Below are positions 40,401 to 46,729 of a stretch of 64,000 nucleotides of DNA, in pieces. This stretch comes from Actinomycetospora succinea (GTDB lineage: Bacteria > Actinomycetota > Actinomycetes > Mycobacteriales > Pseudonocardiaceae). The stretch is from assembly GCF_004363095.1 (NCBI RefSeq), contig NZ_SNYO01000004.1, positions 310,001 through 374,000 on the forward strand, written 5' to 3'. The notes beneath the pieces are model-generated. The model saw nothing but the letters and a program-made list of their open reading frames with translations. It did no database searches and was not told the DNA's origin. Within the stretch, counting starts at the first letter, position 1; each line of letters starts with the position of its first letter. A program made the translations under genes and the position numbers.

Positions 40401-42931
40401 TGTTCCGCGGGCCCGCCGGGGTGACGTGCGACGGGACGCGCTGCACGATCCCGTCGCTGGCCCCGGGCTCGCTCGAGCTCACGCTCAGCGGCACCCTGGC
40501 GCCCGGCGCGACCGGGCAGGTCGAGAACGCCGTCTCGGTGGCGTCCGCGACCACCGACCCGGTCGCCGACAACGACCGCAGCGTGCTGGCCACGCCCGTC
40601 ACGGGCGCGGCCGACCTGAGCACCCGGATCGTCGGCCCGAGCGGCCCGGTCACGGCGGGCAGCCCGTTCACCTACCAGGTGTCGGTCGGCACGAGGGGCC
40701 CGTCGACGGCCGGCGACGTGGTGGTCAGCCTGCCCAACCCGCCCGGCGTGCTGATCCAGGGTGCGCGCGCGTCGCAGGGCACGTGCGCGGTGGAGGCCGG
40801 CACGCTGGTCTGCCGCCTCGGTGACGTCGCGCCGGGGGTGACGCCGACGATCACGATCGACGCGGTCGCCGACCCGGCGGGTCCCGGTGGCGCCAGCCCG
40901 GCGACGGTGACGGTGACGTCCTCGACGCCGGACCCGACGCCCGGGGACGCGACGGCGACGGCCACGGCGACGATCGAGCGGTCGGCGGACGTGGCGATCA
41001 CGAGTGCGATCTCGCCCGCACCGGTGGTGCCGGGGCAGGCGGCGGTGCACACGCTGACCGTCACCAACAACGGCCCGTCGACCGCCACCGACGTCGCCGT
41101 CACCGACCGGCTCCCGGCCGGGCTGCGCGGCAAGCAGCCGATCACCGCGGTGGGGACGTGCACGCTCGACGGCGACCTCGCGCGGTGCGCGCTCGGCACG
41201 CTCGCGCCGGGGCAGACGGTGACCGTCGAGGTGCCGGTGACGGTCGACCCGGCGGCGTCGCCGGACGCGCTCACCACCAGCGCCACGGTCACGTCGACGA
41301 CCCCGGACCCGGACTCCGCGAACAACGCGACGACCCTGCCGGGCGCGGCCGCGCCGGTCGCCGACCTCGGCGTCACGACGGTGGCGACCACGCCGTCGGC
41401 GGTGCCCGGGCAGGAGGCGTCGTGGACGGCCACCGTGACCAACCGCGGCCCGTCCGCGGCGGTCGGCGGGTACGTCGACCTCGTCGTGCCGCCGGACCTC
41501 ACCGGCGTCGTCGTCGACGCTCCGGCCGGGGTGACCTGCGGGCCGGTGCAGAACGGCCGCATCACCTGCGACCTGGGCGCAGTCCCGCCGGACGCGACCA
41601 TCCCGATCACGGTGCGCGGCACGCTCGCGCCGACCGCGACGACCGCGCCGGTGCTCGGCGTGGCCGTCGGGGCGGGTGGCTCGACCGACCCGGACCCGAC
41701 GAACAACGGCTCCTCGACCGGCGTGGAGGTCCGGGCGCAGGCCGACCTGGCGCTGACCAAGCGGGCGGTGACCCCGGTCGTCGCCGGCGACGACGTGACC
41801 TGGGAGCTGACGGTCCGCAACGCGGGCCCGGCGACCGCCGTGGCGCCGCTGCTGACCGACCGGCTGCCGGCCGGGGTGACCACGGTCCGGACCGGCGACG
41901 TCTCCTGCGACACCACCGGCGGCGCGGTGCGCTGCCCGCTGGCGGACCTGCCGGCCGGCCAGGAGCGGACCGTGCGGATCACGGCGCGCGTCGACCCCGG
42001 GCCGTCGGCGACGCCGCTGGCCAACGGGGCGACGGTCACGGCGACGAGCCCGGAGCCGAACCCCGCGGACAACGCCGCAGAGACGTCCGACCCGATCGCG
42101 CGCCGGACCGCGCTGGCGGTGACCAAGACCGCCGACCGGGACGACGTGCCGGTCGGGGAGGCGATCACCTGGACCGTCACGGCGCGCAACGACGGGCCGT
42201 CGGTGGCCACGGGCGTCACGGTCGTCGACGACCTGCCCGGTCGCGGCGTGCAGGACCCGGACGACCCCGAGGCCACCGTCGCGGTGGTCGGCGCGGACAG
42301 CCCGGCCTTCGACGCCCGCCGCGGCGTCTGGACCGTGGGGACGCTCGCGGTGGGGGAGACCCGCACCCTGGTGCTCACCGCCCGCGTCGTGTCGCCGGGC
42401 GACCTCACCAACCGCGTGTCGATCGGGCCCGACGGCGACCAGGTGTCGGCGCCGGGGACCGGGACGCTGCCGCCGTGCCCGCCGGGGCAGGCGTTCGGGC
42501 CGTGCCAGCCCGGGGGTCCGGGCGGACCGGGCGGACCGGGCGGACCGGGCGGACCGGGCGGACCCGGGGGCCCGGGCGGACCGGGCGGACCGGGCGGACC
42601 GGGCGGTCCTGGTGATCCCGGGGGGCCGGGTGACGGACCAGGTCAGGGCCCCGGCTCCGGCGACATGCCGATCCCCGGCGGCTCGGGGACCACGAACACC
42701 GGCGGCAGCGCGTCGGCCGGCTCCTCGAGCGACGCCTCGAACAGCACCACCGCCGCGGCCGGCGCGACCGCCCCGTCGCCCGACATCACCCCACCGGGGG
42801 GCTGGCTGGCCTACACCGGCGTCTGGGTTCTGCCGATCTTCATCGCGGGGCTGCTGTTCGTGGGCGGCGGGATCGGGCTGCTGCTGGTCGCGCGTCGCCG
42901 TCGTCGGGTGCACGGGGGGATGCAGGGATGA
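31466..42931 (+). CDS. Giant secreted DUF11-repeat surface protein with LAXTG sorting signal
   Basis: 3821 residues. Basic N terminus, hydrophobic core and an Ala-rich signal-peptidase site (APAAEAA, about residue 50). An N-terminal domain (about 50-385) resembles the head of other actinobacterial DUF11 proteins. Then 26 tandem DUF11-type domains of about 125 residues (about 390-3665), most opening ADLxV and centred on TNNGPS; most contain two cysteines about 8-13 apart, probably one disulfide per domain. After 11 GGP triplets and a Ser/Thr-rich stretch come LAYTG (3781-3785), a hydrophobic helix and RRRRR. LAXTG is the class E sortase motif. It is probably a wall-anchored stalk or adhesin. 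The start GTG has only a weak ribosome binding site. Confidence 0.92.
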   Translation: MRGSGSEQQVRRRGRSLGEKILRIVLVVATTVAGVSLPALVPAAAPAAEAAVQSPFGAVYSSEQNGAIALVGNSSMDCAASVSNCTAARAGTASGTALNNNTYAMQFTDVDGDASTSNSSTSTLSMPAGSEVLYARLVWGGRTTAGNSGVAATGNTAAVKFKAPGQTAYTGLTGTTKGFSATTPTASDGAPYQGSIDVTDTVRTAGNGVYSVGDISAATGFDRYAGWSLVVAYRNSSLPLRNLTVFEGFADVTTTSTANSTVDIPISGFLTPASGAVNASVGVVAWEGDQGTAGDALALNGTALSDDTRATNNFFDSKISDSGTDLPGRSPGYPNNFGVDVGRVSANNVIPNGATSTSLRLTTSGDYYYPGIVTSQIDLFTPSFNGVSKTAVDVNGNSPAQPGDTVEYTVTMTNTGADSADNAIVRDVLPPNMTYVPGSLVRTANPGQSGSLAVSDAAGDDVGEYTAADRTVRTRMGSGSTATAGGTIAPNQTATFKFRVTLDRAAAGTAPANTPLLDYRARTIGRNYTYSGNTVTTPVTALADLRATKTGTPTAQAAGGTVTYIIGATNNGPNATGTTTLTDTLPAGVTFVSAAAPAGTTCQASGQTVACTGGSTGVGQSLTVPITARVAPGTATGAVTNSVQVASDTADDVTTNNVATAATQVSRNADLGVATAITPASGTAVQAGRNATIAATITNNGPSTAEGVVLSTPLPAGTTFVSASIPGGTCAPNGGTVSCTLSAPLAPGASAAASLVVAVASSTTATTLAATSTVSSATPDAVTTNNAATASVPLTQLADLQVTATGPATINAGGRVTYTVTVTNAGPSDARDVTLTDTTLTRLTPVDVDTTSGRCSLTSNPPGCQLGTLPAGASTQITAVADAPSSLPAGQQVASARAATSTPESSTANNSASVTSTVRRVSDLSVTLTGGAATAGTSTSYVVDARNAGPSDAARTVVTSTLPEGVVPQSATFAGGTCSVAGQVVTCPVGTLTLNQDVPITVTAQVAPTRPPGPATVAAQITSDSTDPNTGNNAATSTLGVEVAADLAISAAVDQATVVAGTEAAFTLTARNNGPSVGLGATVTDTLPEGVTVLGATGGSCSVSGRVVTCGVGDLAPDATATVTVRVRVDASRPAGPLTDAAAISSSALPDPSPSNNRASAATAVVTRADLKAALVSAPATTVAGGEPGTYTFRVTNTGPSDAGAVLVVDDLPAGLVPVSATVGGTACTVTASRVTCPVGTLAPGASADVVLVARAGADTPPGPLTVAITATSPVPDPTPGDARTTATVTVTQAADLATAVAADPASLGNGALVAGSRATYRVTTSNNGPSDAGAVGSTITLPAGVTPVSAAPSVGTCRITGQQVQCTQDVLPGGSSATVTLTVDVAANATGPLDVAATVASPVTDPVPGNNPSTSSLPVTTAADLRLALTGVPDPVRAGTAETYTALVTNNGPSDAAGVTFAMPLPPGFTVVPGGISSPPGTTCTVDPAGSPVTCTLNTVAAGTTVPVVIKALVPANLPAGDVAVSATVDSPTADRTPADRAASTTTRVTTSADLGVTLAPQRDNPEAGQPAGYVVSVVNNGPSDAVDAVSLTPVPAGTTVTEAVASTGTCAVTGGEVVCPLGRLAPGAVATVQLTLGLDPAQTGPLAVSTAAASGTADPDPANDTAAVTQPVTSRADIATTVALTGGPPVAGQNATYRVTTTNNGPAVATGVSTSSRLPAGTTLVSTTPSTGTCTPGQGAIACTYGTLAVGASATVDITVAVPADAVGTPLAISGTSGSRLPDPDAANDSATASVPVTAQADLAVAVTGVAGTPSAGQEVRWQVTVVNNGPSRATGVTLTDRSPAGVRITGAELAAGQGTCRPAGDAASTGVDCTLADLAAGAKTVVTVIGTVDPGLSTGEVSTSATVATSGATDPVGANNTASSSTTTGTSADLRVTSAVGPDPLVPGRPATWTLQADNLGPSTARGVVVTDTLPDGVVVTRASAAGRDCTVTGQRVECAVGDLDPNGGATVTVEGTVDPGVLGPTLADRAGVRSSTPDPDTANNAASGEGRVGPSAGVGVAVAAPPGLTAGAPATWTVTATNAGPSAASGVVATVALPPSLQKPTATVDGRTCDIANGTVTCPLGTIAPGGRVDITITGVVDPASTAPDGTLTASVVTATPDPDPADDTATATTPQTASADLGVTTTVAPEPAVPGRPVTWTTTVRNQGPSTALAASLADTVPEGLRDVVATSSAGPCTLDGTIATCGLGDLAPGATAVITVTGLLDPASTGGPLAHTAAVTSTTPDPQPADDTATTSTAVTPLGDLKVATAVTSGAPTAGAPVELAVDVTNAGPSGAENGVLELTVPDTIVADSGSVTTSQGTCTLTGRVVRCELGTVPAGTTVTVTARGTLRSDATTVAVTAAATSSTPDADPADNASTASSTVGDTADLALTVTPPAEVVAGAPVSFPLVLVNNGPSDAREAVVRADVPPGLLDIAVSGAPCSVTGAQLVCALGTVPAGTRIEATVTGRVDPAAAPGPRAYDVTASTASSDPDLRNNTAAATTTVRSSADLGVTAAVAPSPLVPGRPATATVTVTNAGPSAAGGTVTVTLPDGVELTAPPTVNGVPCRVVGRTVSCDVPAVAPGGSLPIELPLAVSAALPGPSVPITAALVSPVGDPDPANGTVTLDAPVAAQADLALALTGPPTVVAGTPLQYTATATNNGPSEAADVVITQELPAGLEGVTATASQGTCTVTGTTLTCRIGIVGPGAAVRVTITAAGTLTADATGPITSSATLASPTPGDAGGRTATVSTPVTTSSDLAVSVAGPADPVPGTPVTYTVGLRNDGPSTARDTALRLDLPAGLTDVRITAPPGVTCDAAALTCTVGDLRPGVDGAVTVTVTGTLPPGAAGAVAASATATTATPDPDPGNNTATAGGTAVAGADLAVAQTVGPDPLVAGGPVTWTVRVGNLGPSTATDVVVDDLVPDGVTDVVFRGPAGVTCDGTRCTIPSLAPGSLELTLSGTLAPGATGQVENAVSVASATTDPVADNDRSVLATPVTGAADLSTRIVGPSGPVTAGSPFTYQVSVGTRGPSTAGDVVVSLPNPPGVLIQGARASQGTCAVEAGTLVCRLGDVAPGVTPTITIDAVADPAGPGGASPATVTVTSSTPDPTPGDATATATATIERSADVAITSAISPAPVVPGQAAVHTLTVTNNGPSTATDVAVTDRLPAGLRGKQPITAVGTCTLDGDLARCALGTLAPGQTVTVEVPVTVDPAASPDALTTSATVTSTTPDPDSANNATTLPGAAAPVADLGVTTVATTPSAVPGQEASWTATVTNRGPSAAVGGYVDLVVPPDLTGVVVDAPAGVTCGPVQNGRITCDLGAVPPDATIPITVRGTLAPTATTAPVLGVAVGAGGSTDPDPTNNGSSTGVEVRAQADLALTKRAVTPVVAGDDVTWELTVRNAGPATAVAPLLTDRLPAGVTTVRTGDVSCDTTGGAVRCPLADLPAGQERTVRITARVDPGPSATPLANGATVTATSPEPNPADNAAETSDPIARRTALAVTKTADRDDVPVGEAITWTVTARNDGPSVATGVTVVDDLPGRGVQDPDDPEATVAVVGADSPAFDARRGVWTVGTLAVGETRTLVLTARVVSPGDLTNRVSIGPDGDQVSAPGTGTLPPCPPGQAFGPCQPGGPGGPGGPGGPGGPGGPGGPGGPGGPGGPGGPGDPGGPGDGPGQGPGSGDMPIPGGSGTTNTGGSASAGSSSDASNSTTAAAGATAPSPDITPPGGWLAYTGVWVLPIFIAGLLFVGGGIGLLLVARRRRRVHGGMQG
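42512..42610 (+). repeat. 11 tandem 9-bp units encoding Gly-Gly-Pro
   Basis: Eleven in-frame 9-bp units; the majority are GGCGGACCG and two blocks are base-identical. They lie inside the giant protein gene between the last DUF11 domain and the sorting signal. Any gain or loss of a unit keeps the frame and only changes linker length. Confidence 0.9.
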
Positions 42932-43749
42932 GCGAGCAGACGACACGCGATCTCCGCGACGACGAGGTCGCGCCCCTCCCGCCGGCGCCCGACCGGACCG
43001 ACCGCCGGCTCCGGTGGGCGGGGGAGATCCTCGTGACGATCGGCGTGGTCCTGGTGCTGTTCGTGGTCTACGAGGTGTGGGTCACGAACTGGATGACCGC
43101 CGACCGCCAGCAGACCGCGTCCGAGGAGCTCGCGCGGTCCTGGGTGGGCGCGCCGACCGCGGCCGCACCCGTCGCGACGGCCGCCCCGGAGGAGGGCACG
43201 CCGACGGCGCGCCTGACGATCCCGTCGCTCGGCGCGGGGCACTCGTGGGTGGTGGTCGAGGGCACGTCGCAGGACGACCTGCGCACGGGCCCCGGTCACT
43301 ACACCGGGTCGGCGCAGCCCGGGCTGCCCGGCAACTTCGCCGTCGCCGGGCACCGGGTCGGGCGGGGCGCGCCGTTCAACGACCTCGGCGAGCTGGAGTC
43401 CTGCGCGCCGCTGGTCGTCGAGACCGCGCAGGGCTGGGCGGTGTACCGGGTGCTGCCGCACGCGGACGAGGCCGCCACGTGGGCGACGGGACGTGGGCGG
43501 GCGCCGCAGTGCCGGGGACTCGCGCCGATCGACGGGGTGCCGGGCGAGGAGATCGTCACCCCGCGCGACGTCGGCGTCATCGCTGCGGTGCCGAACCGCC
43601 CCGGCGCCGCCCCGGCCGGGTCGCTGATCACGCTCACGACCTGCCACCCCAAGTTCTCGGCCCGCCAGCGGCTGGTCGTGCACGGGGTGCTCGACCGGTT
43701 CGTGCCCCGCGTGCCGGGCGGCGGGGCGCCCGCCGAGCTGGCGAACTGA
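42928..43749 (+). CDS. Class E sortase
   Basis: 273 residues, start ATG 42928 overlapping the giant gene stop (ATGA). One N-terminal membrane helix (about 31-52), a linker, then the sortase barrel: His142 (NFAVAGHRVGRG), Cys239 (SLITLTTCHPKFS) and Arg248 (SARQRLVVHG) form the catalytic set. HRVGRGAPF and TTCHPKFSARQRL are class E phrases. SrtE enzymes cleave LAXTG and join the protein to the wall precursor; the overlapped upstream gene encodes exactly such a signal (LAYTG), so enzyme and substrate are produced in step. Confidence 0.95.
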   Translation: MSEQTTRDLRDDEVAPLPPAPDRTDRRLRWAGEILVTIGVVLVLFVVYEVWVTNWMTADRQQTASEELARSWVGAPTAAAPVATAAPEEGTPTARLTIPSLGAGHSWVVVEGTSQDDLRTGPGHYTGSAQPGLPGNFAVAGHRVGRGAPFNDLGELESCAPLVVETAQGWAVYRVLPHADEAATWATGRGRAPQCRGLAPIDGVPGEEIVTPRDVGVIAAVPNRPGAAPAGSLITLTTCHPKFSARQRLVVHGVLDRFVPRVPGGGAPAELAN

Positions 43750-43762
43750 GGAGGAGGACGCC

Positions 43763-43918
43763 GTGTACGAGAAGCTCTGGACGCTGCTGCCCGGGCCGCC
43801 GGCGCTGCGGGTCGCCCTCGCGGTGCTCGCGGCCGCCGCCGTGGTCCTGCTGCTGATGACCGTCGTGTTCCCGGCCGTGGAGACGCTCCTCGTGCCGGGC
43901 GACGTCGCCTTCGGCTGA
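43763..43918 (+). CDS. Small membrane protein of the sortase operon
   Basis: 51 residues from GTG 43763, preceded by a very strong AGGAGGAGG site: MYEKLWTLLPGPPALRVALA, then a hydrophobic helix and FPAVETLLVPGDVAFG. One membrane segment (about 15-40) with a short outer tail. Similar one-helix peptides with the MYxxLWxxLPGP opening accompany class E sortases in related actinobacteria, to my knowledge without an assigned role. It is likely to assist sortase or mark the operon. It is easy to miss because of its size. Confidence 0.78.
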   Translation: MYEKLWTLLPGPPALRVALAVLAAAAVVLLLMTVVFPAVETLLVPGDVAFG

Positions 43919-43925
43919 GGGCACC

Positions 43926-45002
43926 GTGACGACGACCTGGCGGCCCCTCCCGGAGGAGCTCGACCGTCCTCCCGAGGAGCTCGACCTCACCGACCCGCCG
44001 GTGCCCGAGCGGCGCCGGACGGCGCTGCTCGCGGCCAGCGTGCTCGCGATCCCGGTGCTGGCCGCCGCCGTGTCGTTCGGCCTGCCCGGGACCGAGGCGG
44101 TGCCGCACCCGTCGGCGCAGATCGCGCCGGCCCCGATCGACGTCGGTGCCCTCGGGGCGACCGGCGTCGCGCCGGGGGCGTGGACCCCGCCTCCCACGCC
44201 CCCGGCCCCGATCCCCGCGGCCGCCGGTCCCGTCGACGCCACCGGCATCCCCGGCCGCGTGCTGCAGGCCTACCGCGGGGCCGAGAGCGCCCTCGGCACC
44301 TCCGCGCCGTCCTGCCGGCTGCCGTGGACGCTGGTCGCGGCGATCGGGCGCGTCGAGTCCGACCACGCCGGCGGAGGGGCGGTCAGCGTCGACGGGCGCA
44401 CGCTCGCCCCGATCCGCGGCCCGCGCCTCGACGGCACCGGCGGGCACCCGTTCCTCGTCGACACCGACGCCGGGCGCCTCGACGGCGACCCCGGCGTCGA
44501 CCTCGCGGCCGGCCCGATGCAGTTCCTGCCGTCGAGCTGGCAGACCTACGGCGCCGACGGCGACGGTGACGGTGCGGCGGACGTCGACGACGTCGACGAC
44601 GCGGCCGTCGGCAGCGGGCGGCACCTCTGCGCCGGCGGCCCGGACCTCTCCGACCCGGGGCAGCGCGCCGCGGCGGTCTTCGCCTACAACCGCTCCGACG
44701 CCTACGTGGCGCAGGTCCTCGCGATCGAGGCGGCGTACGCCGCGGGCGCCCCGGCGCCGGAGCTGCCCGCGCCCGTCTCCTCCGCTGTCCCCGGTGTGCC
44801 GACCGAACCGGGCCCCGACGCCCTGGCGATCGCGCCGGCGAGCCCGCCCGCGACCCCGGCACCCGCCCCGTCGGTCGCGCGACCGGCACCCACGACGGCT
44901 CCGACGACCACGACCCCCGCCACCACCGAGCCCACGCCACCGGTCACGACCGCCCCGACCCCCGAGGACGCCGACCCGTCACCCCTGTTCGGCGCGCCCT
45001 GA
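43926..45002 (+). CDS. Lytic murein transglycosylase (membrane-anchored)
   Basis: 358 residues from GTG 43926, 7 bp after the small membrane protein. A membrane helix at about 32-53, a Pro-rich spacer, then a transglycosylase domain with probable catalytic Glu144 (WTLVAAIGRVESDHAGG), the MltB-like PMQFLPSSWQTYGADGDGDG segment, and AAAVFAYNRSDAYVAQVL. The tail is Thr/Pro-rich. It would cut glycan strands outside the membrane; next to a sortase and a huge surface protein, it may open the wall for export or attachment of the protein, which is inference from position. Confidence 0.88.
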   Translation: MTTTWRPLPEELDRPPEELDLTDPPVPERRRTALLAASVLAIPVLAAAVSFGLPGTEAVPHPSAQIAPAPIDVGALGATGVAPGAWTPPPTPPAPIPAAAGPVDATGIPGRVLQAYRGAESALGTSAPSCRLPWTLVAAIGRVESDHAGGGAVSVDGRTLAPIRGPRLDGTGGHPFLVDTDAGRLDGDPGVDLAAGPMQFLPSSWQTYGADGDGDGAADVDDVDDAAVGSGRHLCAGGPDLSDPGQRAAAVFAYNRSDAYVAQVLAIEAAYAAGAPAPELPAPVSSAVPGVPTEPGPDALAIAPASPPATPAPAPSVARPAPTTAPTTTTPATTEPTPPVTTAPTPEDADPSPLFGAP

Positions 45003-45047
45003 CCCGCCTGAGCGTGGAGCGAGGGTCACGTTCGCTGCCCGGGACGC

Positions 45048-45066
45048 AGCGAGGGAGTCCCTCGCT
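45048..45066. terminator. Hairpin between the sortase operon and pncB
   Basis: AGCGAGGGA-G-TCCCTCGCT, perfect 9-bp arms, in the 83-bp gap between two convergent stops. The GAGCGAGGG/CCCTCGCTC core is close to the second hairpin of the repeats at 2433-2574, so it may be a remnant of that repeat family acting as a terminator. Confidence 0.55.
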
Positions 45067-45085
45067 CCGCAGAGCCGGCGCGCGG

Positions 45086-46378
45086 TCAGAGGACGAAGGT
45101 CGTCGGGATGGCGGGTTCGCCGCGCGAGAGCTTGAGCCCCTCCCAGGGCACGGCGACGAGGCCGCGGCGCAGGTGCTCGCGGGACTCGTCGAGGCTCGGG
45201 AGCTCCCCGGCCGGCTCGCCCTTGCGCAGCAGGGGGACGGGGACGACGCGGTCGTGCTCGCCGACCTCGACGTCGGCGTCGAGCCGGTGCACGACTTCCT
45301 CGACGGCGGTCCCGGTCGGCTTGTGCCGGCGCAGCGCCGACTTCGCCCCGCCCCGCGACTCCTTCGACGAGCTCCGCTTCGCGACCGGGCGTCCCTCGAC
45401 CTCGACGAGCTTGTAGACCATGCCGGCGGTCGGGGCGCCGGACCCGGTGACGACGGACGTGCCGACCCCGTAGGCGTCGACGGGCTCGGCGCGCAGCGAG
45501 GCGATCGAGTGCTCGTCGAGGTCGCCGGAGATCACCACGCGGGTGTTCGTGGCCCCCAGCCCGTCGAGCTGGGCGCGGGCGCGCTGGGCCATCACCCCGA
45601 GGTCGCCGGAGTCGATCCGCACGGCGCCGAGCTCGGGGCCCGCGACCTCGATCGCGGTGGCGATGCCCTGGGTGATGTCGTAGGTGTCGACGAGCAGGGT
45701 CGTCCCGACGCCGAGCGCCTCGATCTGCGCGCGGAACGCGTCGGCCTCGGTGTCGTGGAGCAGGGTGAACGCGTGGGCGCTGGTGCCCGTGGTCGGCACC
45801 CCGAAGCGGCGGTGGGCCTCGAGGTTCGACGTCGCCTGGAACCCGGCGAGGTAGGCCGCGCGCGCCGAGGCCACCGCGGCCTCCTCGTGGGTGCGCCGCG
45901 AGCCCATCTCGATCAGCGGGCGGCTGTTCGCGGCCGTGGTCATGCGGGCCGCGGCGGAGGCGATCGCGCAGTCGTGGTTGAGCACCGAGAGCGCGAGCGT
46001 CTCGAGCAGCACGCACTCCGCGAACGTCCCGCTGACCGAGAGCACCGGCGAGCCCGGGAAGTACAGCTCGCCCTCGGGATAGCCGCTGACGTCGCCGGCG
46101 AAGCGGTGCCCGTCGAGGAACTCCGCCGCCCGCTCGCTGACCGCGCCCGCGCCGCGCAGCACGGCCACCTCGGCCTCGTCGAACGTGAACCGGGCGATCG
46201 CGTCGAGCAGACGCGGCACGCCCGCGACCACGCCATAGCGCCGCCCGTGGGGCAGGCTGCGCGCGAAGACCTCGAACGTGCAGCGCCGCGTCGCCGTGCC
46301 GTCGGCGAGGGCGGCGTCGAGCATCGTGAGCTCGTACTGGTCGGTCAGGAGCGCTGTGCTCGGCCCCGGGAAGGTCAC
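45086..46378 (-). CDS. pncB: Nicotinate phosphoribosyltransferase
   Basis: 430 residues from GTG 46378 ([20 protein letters not shown]), supported by a -10 element 7 nt upstream. It joins nicotinate to PRPP, giving nicotinate mononucleotide, an NAD precursor. Family motifs: [56 protein letters not shown] with the ligands near residue 180, [22 protein letters not shown] and [13 protein letters not shown]. Divergent from clpS with only 22 bp between start codons, as in mycobacteria (Rv1330c/Rv1331). Confidence 0.96.
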   Translation of the reverse strand: MTFPGPSTALLTDQYELTMLDAALADGTATRRCTFEVFARSLPHGRRYGVVAGVPRLLDAIARFTFDEAEVAVLRGAGAVSERAAEFLDGHRFAGDVSGYPEGELYFPGSPVLSVSGTFAECVLLETLALSVLNHDCAIASAAARMTTAANSRPLIEMGSRRTHEEAAVASARAAYLAGFQATSNLEAHRRFGVPTTGTSAHAFTLLHDTEADAFRAQIEALGVGTTLLVDTYDITQGIATAIEVAGPELGAVRIDSGDLGVMAQRARAQLDGLGATNTRVVISGDLDEHSIASLRAEPVDAYGVGTSVVTGSGAPTAGMVYKLVEVEGRPVAKRSSSKESRGGAKSALRRHKPTGTAVEEVVHRLDADVEVGEHDRVVPVPLLRKGEPAGELPSLDESREHLRRGLVAVPWEGLKLSRGEPAIPTTFVL

Positions 46379-46385
46379 GGCGACC

Positions 46386-46391
46386 ACCCTA
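46386..46391 (-). promoter_or_regulatory. -10 element (TAGGGT) of pncB
   Basis: TAGGGT is followed by GGTCGCC and the GTG start at 46378. The same TAGGGTGGTCGCC string precedes rph at 52340. It fixes the pncB start and implies a leaderless mRNA overlapping the clpS promoter. Confidence 0.6.
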
Positions 46392-46400
46392 GGTGGCACC

Positions 46401-46724
46401 ATGGAGCGCATGGAGGTCGTTCTGTCCGCCCCGGCCGAACCGGACATCGACGAACGGACCGAGGAGTCCGTCGACGAGGCGACCCTGGCCGACACCCCGT
46501 GGCAGACCATCGTCTGGAACGACCCCGTCAACCTCATGTCGTACGTGACCTACGTGTTCCAGAAGCTCTTCGGCTACGACAAGGCCAAGGCCACCGCGCT
46601 GATGATGGACGTCCACCAGAAGGGCCGGGCGACGGTCTCGTCGGGCAGCCGCGAGAAGGTCGAGGGCGACGTCTCGCGCCTGCACGCGGCCGGGCTCTGG
46701 GCCACGATGCAGCGGGCGAGCTAG
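46401..46724 (+). CDS. clpS: ATP-dependent Clp protease adaptor ClpS
   Basis: 107 residues. ClpS hands N-degron substrates to ClpC/ClpA. The core [49 protein letters not shown] is classical: NDP with the helix-capping residues of the N-degron pocket, MMDVH and KG. The N-terminal 33 residues are acidic and flexible. The start may be ATG 46401 or ATG 46410. Shares its 22-bp upstream region with pncB. Confidence 0.95.
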   Translation: MERMEVVLSAPAEPDIDERTEESVDEATLADTPWQTIVWNDPVNLMSYVTYVFQKLFGYDKAKATALMMDVHQKGRATVSSGSREKVEGDVSRLHAAGLWATMQRAS

Positions 46725-46729
46725 CCGCG

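Noticed and set aside
42512..42610. Short tandem repeats resembling a small CRISPR array.
   Set aside because: The units are 9 bp, contiguous and without spacers, and they encode Gly-Gly-Pro in frame. No cas genes are present; no CRISPR array was found in the window.
31412..42946. An open frame of 3844 codons on the minus strand opposite the giant surface protein gene.
   Set aside because: It exists because third-position G/C in the sense codons prevents antisense stops. Its product is Arg/Gly/Ala-rich without domains, while the plus strand shows a signal peptide, 26 repeats and a sorting signal.
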